Origin: Planctomycetota bacterium
GTDB lineage: Bacteria > Planctomycetota > UBA1135 > GCA-002686595
Direction: 5' to 3'
Assembly (NCBI GenBank): GCA_029259595.1
Contig: JAJDEW010000146.1
Location: 1 to 64,000 of the forward strand
DNA length: 64,000 bases
The notes below the pieces were generated by a model. The model was given only the letters and a program-made list of their open reading frames with translations. It searched no databases and was not told the origin of the DNA. Both the position numbers and the translations under genes were made by a program. Positions within the stretch are counted from its first letter, which is position 1; every line of letters begins with the position of its first letter. Positions 60,617-64,000 of the stretch are shown piece after piece.

Positions 60617-63508
60617 CTACCAGCCGGTCGGTTGGCTGGCGCCCGCGCCCGGTCCATAGACGACGGCGTTCGCGAACAGACGCCCTGTCGCCCGCTGGTA
60701 GCCGCGGAAGCCGGGCATCGACGCGAAGAGCACGATCTGGCCGTTGCCGATCCGCTCGACGGTGAGCCAGGCGCTCTCGGCCAGGCGCTCGCGCGCCTCG
60801 GGCCAGACGAGCCCGCCCAGGCGCAGGCGCTCGGCCGGCGCGAGCCGGACCGCCGCGCGGACCGGCTTCTTCGCGAGGAAGACCTCCGAGCCGGAGACGT
60901 AGACCGGTAGCTCGTCCGAGGCGCCGGCCGTGACCCAGGCATGGGGCTGGACGATGCCGCGCAGGGTCACGCCGTAGGGCGAGAACGTGCGCATCCATGC
61001 ATCGTCCTCCGGGCGCACCTCGAAGTCCGGTTCGGTGTCCTCGTCGTCGTCTTCTCCGTCGTCCTCGCCTTCCTGTGCGGGGGGAGGAGCCGGTTCCCAG
61101 ACGAGCTCGGGAGCGACGTCGATCGCGAGCGCATCCCACTCGCGCTGTGTCGGGATGTGGAAGTCCTCGAGCTCTTCGAGCGCGTCGCGGCGCAGGACGA
61201 CCGACGACAGGCCCAAGCCCTCGCGCGTCAGCGCCGCGGCGGAGTCCCCGCACGCGATCAGCGTGCCTCCGCCATTCACCCAGGTCGCGAGCGTCTCCTT
61301 CAACGGCTCGAGCAGACCCGCGACGCCGCCCCAGGTCGCAGGCAGGATCAGGACGTTGTAGCGACGCAGGTCGTAGTCGCCGAGCACCTGCGCGTCGAGG
61401 ATCGTGAAGGGCAGCCCCAGCTCGTGGTCCAGGAGATACCACAGGTGCCCGTACGTGTCGGGTGCGATCGGCGCGTTCGAAACGAGCGCCACGCGTGGCC
61501 GCGCGAGCAGGGCGAAGTGTCCACCGCCCAGATCGGGGCCCTCGTCCGGTGCCAGGCTCGTGCCCACGACGTGGACCACGTCGACGCCGGCGCGCCGCGC
61601 CGCGGACTCGACGCGCGCCGCGAGCTCGGCCGCCGTGCCCGTGTTCTCGTTGCGCCGCACCAGGAGGCTGCCGGTCGGCAACTCGACTTCGCCGACGCGG
61701 AAGGGCTCGTCGGACAGGTGCACCGCGAGCCCGGCCTCCATGGCGTGCGCGGCGAAGGCGACCGACGCGTCCGCCGTGCCGTGGATCGCCCATGCGACCG
61801 CCGAGCTCGCGTCCGCCGTGAAGCGCGGTTCGTCAGAGGCCGCCGCCGTGACCGCGTCGCGTTCGACGTCGACGGCGTCGCACCACCAGGCGTCCAGGTC
61901 CAGGGCGTGCGGCAGCGACCACGAAGTCAGGTCGTAGATGCGGGTCTCGCCCTTGCGTTCGAGGTCGCGGCGTTCGAGGTCGAGCGCCTTCTTGTCCATG
62001 CGCGGATCGAACTCGAGGAAGGCGCGCACGATCTGGCGCTGAGGCTGGCGCGCGGGGACGATGAGCGAGCCGGCCGGAACGCGCAGGCTCGCCTCCACCT
62101 GCCCGAGCGCACCGTTCGCGTTCGTGGCTTCGAAGTCGGCGCGGGTCCGGAAGACCTCCACGTTCTGGCCGGTCAGAATGCGCACCAGCTCGTCCTCGCG
62201 GTCCGAGCCCGGCCGCGGGCGCACGACGAAGACGCGGTCGTTCCCGGGCGTCTCGGCGGCCACGTTCTTGCGCTGGTTGGCCACGTAGTCGGTCAGGACC
62301 TCGTCGCGGCGCGCGCTGAGCGTCGTCAGGTTCGCGAGGCTCGCGGCGGCTTGATGGTGAACCGCCTCGCGGTACGTCAGGACGTTGCCCGAGGCGCGCA
62401 TCAGAGACGAGCCCAAGGTCCGCGCCTGCTCGTACAGGATGCCGGTGGCACCGATCAGCGAACCCCAGGCGTCGGAATAGAACGGCGCCCAGCCGTCCGC
62501 CCATTCGCGCGTGTAGTAGGTCCAGCCGTAGCGGTCGAAGGAAGCCCCGGCGCCCTCCGCATAGGCACGCTGCCAGTACGTGTGGCGCTCGGCCAGGTTG
62601 GTGTTCAGGGGCTCGGCCTGGGGATAGATGAGGAACGTGTCGAGGCTGCCCATCTCGTGGGCGTCGACGAACAACTGCGGGTGGAAGGACAGGACCGCCT
62701 GCCAGCGACCACGCGTCTCCGGCTGCGTCCCCGCCATCCAGTCGCGGTTCATGTCGAACAGGTAGTGGTTGCCGCGACCGTAGGGCCAGCGACCCCGGTG
62801 CATGCTCGCGTAGTCGAGGTTCTTCGCGTAGCCGGCGGACTGTTCGACCATCGACACGATGCGCTCGCGTCCGTCGGGGTTCATGACGGGGTCGATCACG
62901 ACGACCACGCGCTCGAGCAGCTCCGTGACCGCTGCGTCCGTCGAGGCGACCAGGTGGTAGCCCAGCGCGAGCCCGCCATCCGACCCCGACAGCTCGTCCC
63001 CGTGGATGCTGTAGCCCATCCAGGCGACCGGCGGCGTGTTCGCGGCGAGCTCGGTCGTCTCGGCCTCGGACAGGCCTCGCGGGTCGTGCAAGCGCGCGAG
63101 GTTCGCACGGATCGTGTCGAGCCGCGCGTGGTTCGCGGGCGACGTGACGACGGCGTAGACCAGCTCGCGCCCTTCGTGGGTCGTCGCGTAGGTCGAGAGC
63201 GTCAAGCGCTCGGACTCCGTCGCCCAACGCCGGAAGCACGCGAGGATCTCCGCATGGTGCGACAGTCGCGAACCGTGCAGCTGGCCCAGGAGCGCGTCGG
63301 GCGTCGTGATCGCCGCGTCGTAGCTCGCGCTCGGGAAGAAGGGCGCCGTGTACAGGTGCTCGAGCGGATCGCCGAAGCGAATCGTCGCCTGTCCACCGTC
63401 GTCCGTTCGCGCCGCGGCCTGCGGGGACACGGGCGGCACGGCCGAGGAAACGGAACTGCAGCTCAAGAGCGTGACGAGCAGGAACACGGGTCGGTGGGAG
63501 CGCTTCAT
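60617..63508 (-). CDS. M14-family zinc carboxypeptidase with extra C-terminal domains
   Basis: The 963-residue exported protein begins with a signal peptide (start ATG 63508). The M14 domain has Zn ligands His169 and Glu172 in GYSIHGDELSG and His284 in FVDAHEMGS, plus the substrate-binding NPDGRER. About 500 further residues include a DJ-1/glutamine-amidotransferase-like segment (YNVLILPATWGG, WVNGGGTLIACGDSAAAL) and a highly acidic stretch (EGEDDGEDDDEDTEPD) near residue 805. The layout matches large secreted M14 proteins of marine bacteria. It probably degrades peptides outside the cell. The start codon is six bases after TACGCT. Confidence 0.9.
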   Translation of the reverse strand: MKRSHRPVFLLVTLLSCSSVSSAVPPVSPQAAARTDDGGQATIRFGDPLEHLYTAPFFPSASYDAAITTPDALLGQLHGSRLSHHAEILACFRRWATESERLTLSTYATTHEGRELVYAVVTSPANHARLDTIRANLARLHDPRGLSEAETTELAANTPPVAWMGYSIHGDELSGSDGGLALGYHLVASTDAAVTELLERVVVVIDPVMNPDGRERIVSMVEQSAGYAKNLDYASMHRGRWPYGRGNHYLFDMNRDWMAGTQPETRGRWQAVLSFHPQLFVDAHEMGSLDTFLIYPQAEPLNTNLAERHTYWQRAYAEGAGASFDRYGWTYYTREWADGWAPFYSDAWGSLIGATGILYEQARTLGSSLMRASGNVLTYREAVHHQAAASLANLTTLSARRDEVLTDYVANQRKNVAAETPGNDRVFVVRPRPGSDREDELVRILTGQNVEVFRTRADFEATNANGALGQVEASLRVPAGSLIVPARQPQRQIVRAFLEFDPRMDKKALDLERRDLERKGETRIYDLTSWSLPHALDLDAWWCDAVDVERDAVTAAASDEPRFTADASSAVAWAIHGTADASVAFAAHAMEAGLAVHLSDEPFRVGEVELPTGSLLVRRNENTGTAAELAARVESAARRAGVDVVHVVGTSLAPDEGPDLGGGHFALLARPRVALVSNAPIAPDTYGHLWYLLDHELGLPFTILDAQVLGDYDLRRYNVLILPATWGGVAGLLEPLKETLATWVNGGGTLIACGDSAAALTREGLGLSSVVLRRDALEELEDFHIPTQREWDALAIDVAPELVWEPAPPPAQEGEDDGEDDDEDTEPDFEVRPEDDAWMRTFSPYGVTLRGIVQPHAWVTAGASDELPVYVSGSEVFLAKKPVRAAVRLAPAERLRLGGLVWPEARERLAESAWLTVERIGNGQIVLFASMPGFRGYQRATGRLFANAVVYGPGAGASQPTGW

Positions 63509-63514
63509 TCCGGG

Positions 63515-63520
63515 AGCGTA
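63515..63520 (-). promoter_or_regulatory. TACGCT box, candidate leaderless promoter
   Basis: On the minus strand TACGCT ends six bases before the M14 peptidase ATG. The rest of the 249-base divergent gap (63509-63757) contains no gene that I recognise. Confidence 0.35.
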
Positions 63521-63743
63521 GCGAACGCTACCCACGGCGGCCTCGGCGCGGCGCGAAATCGACGCAGGGTCGGCAGGTCGGATGCTCCCGCGCGCGGCGG
63601 ACGCAAGGACGTGGTTCAGCGGCACGCCGGAAGACGCCCGCGGGGGCGAAGCCCTAGGCCTGGACGGCTCGGGCTTACGTGCGGCCTGTGTTCGAACCGC
63701 TTCCCGCCCCTGGAAATCCGCCCTCGTGGGCCGAGCGAGGGGC

Positions 63744-63749
63744 TAACCT
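63744..63749 (+). promoter_or_regulatory. TAACCT box, candidate near-leaderless promoter
   Basis: GGGGCTAACCT ends eight bases before the start of the last gene. CACGGGAC between them is at most a weak ribosome binding site. Confidence 0.3.
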
Positions 63750-63757
63750 CACGGGAC

Positions 63758-64000
63758 ATGTCGAACCTGCTGCACCCCCCGGACGTTCTCGTTCTCGGCG
63801 CCGGCCCCGCCGGCTGCGCCGCCGCCGCGGTCCTAGCCGAGGCAGGCCGACGAGTGACCCTCGTCGACAAGGCCCCGCGTCGGCGCTACAGCGTGGGGGA
63901 GTCCATGATCCCGTTCTGCTGGAACGCGCTCGATCGACTGGGGCTGGTCGAGGCCATGGATCGCGGCGGCTTCAGCGTGCAGAAGAACGCGGTCCAGTTC
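63758..64000 (+). CDS. FAD-dependent oxidoreductase, halogenase/geranylgeranyl-reductase-like (3' end outside window)
   Basis: The first 81 residues are visible. They contain the dinucleotide-binding VLVLGAGPAGCAAAAVLAEAG and VTLVDKAPRRR, then VGESMIPFCWNALDRLG. GES-(L/M)-(I/L)-P is the conserved second motif of flavin-dependent (tryptophan-type) halogenases and related geranylgeranyl reductases and hydroxylases. The gene runs off the right edge, so the WxWxIP motif that would distinguish halogenases cannot be checked. Confidence 0.85.
   Translation, partial: MSNLLHPPDVLVLGAGPAGCAAAAVLAEAGRRVTLVDKAPRRRYSVGESMIPFCWNALDRLGLVEAMDRGGFSVQKNAVQF

Noticed and set aside
1-64000. Mobile elements, CRISPR arrays, tRNA or rRNA genes
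   Set aside because: No transposase or integrase motif, no regularly spaced repeats and no cloverleaf or rRNA-like stretch was seen on either strand.

Overview
The window is GC-rich (roughly two thirds G+C by eye) and densely coding on both strands. No tRNA, rRNA, CRISPR array, transposase or phage gene is visible. The gene content resembles a member of the Planctomycetota or a similar high-GC marine or soil lineage. The signs are a DUF1549-like/DUF1501-like pair, five alkaline-phosphatase (AP) superfamily hydrolases, an FG-GAP surface protein, a membrane-anchored ECF sigma factor and a multiheme cytochrome fused to EF-hands. This placement is inference; there is no rRNA to confirm it.

Layout. 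1-2766: the end of an FG-GAP protein, then queF and a small lipoprotein on the minus strand. 3280-6411: a sulfate-activation cluster made of a small ribbon-helix-helix (RHH) protein, ATP sulfurylase, a cytoplasmic sulfatase-like AP protein and APS kinase. 6491-14434: a minus-strand tetR / outer-membrane factor / HlyD / RND efflux operon with ATGA-type overlaps, followed by a methyltransferase and a small membrane-anchored protein. 14754-22065: a tight five-gene plus-strand operon of two large membrane-anchored AP proteins, a second RHH protein, an unrecognised three-TM protein and a TPR sulfatase-like lipoprotein. 22209-24246: a Mesh1-like alarmone hydrolase and a divergent RpoD-type sigma factor ending in a rho-independent terminator. 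24466-27363: an ECF sigma factor fused through one TM helix to a long extracytoplasmic beta-domain region. 27487-33578: DUF1549-like and Tat-exported DUF1501-like proteins, then a ten-heme cytochrome. 34353-42472: a complete lipoate/2-oxoacid dehydrogenase module (lipA, E1-alpha, E1-beta, E2, a second E1-alpha, lpd, lipB). 42589-46937: a hybrid kinase without its H-box histidine and an HDOD-REC-GGDEF protein. 47010-64000: mixed single genes, including a UMF1 transporter, DUF3604 metallohydrolase, GT9, DUF3568 and DUF4126 proteins, M20 peptidase, HDOD-sthA pair, ogt-senB pair, DUF5916 protein, DUF427 protein, M14 peptidase and the start of a halogenase-like flavoprotein.

The strongest candidate for an undescribed system is the repeated pairing of a short RHH protein with AP-superfamily enzymes. 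It occurs once inside a PAPS-synthesis cluster and once inside an all-AP operon. Both RHH proteins end in an LxxLGY tail, which also occurs in the TPR sulfatase of the second operon and in an unlinked lipoprotein. Other points to check are the one-component membrane sigma factor, the phosphoacceptor-less hybrid kinase, the duplicated E1-alpha, an isolated senB homologue, and a recurring TAnnnT box 6-8 bases before start codons that suggests leaderless transcripts.
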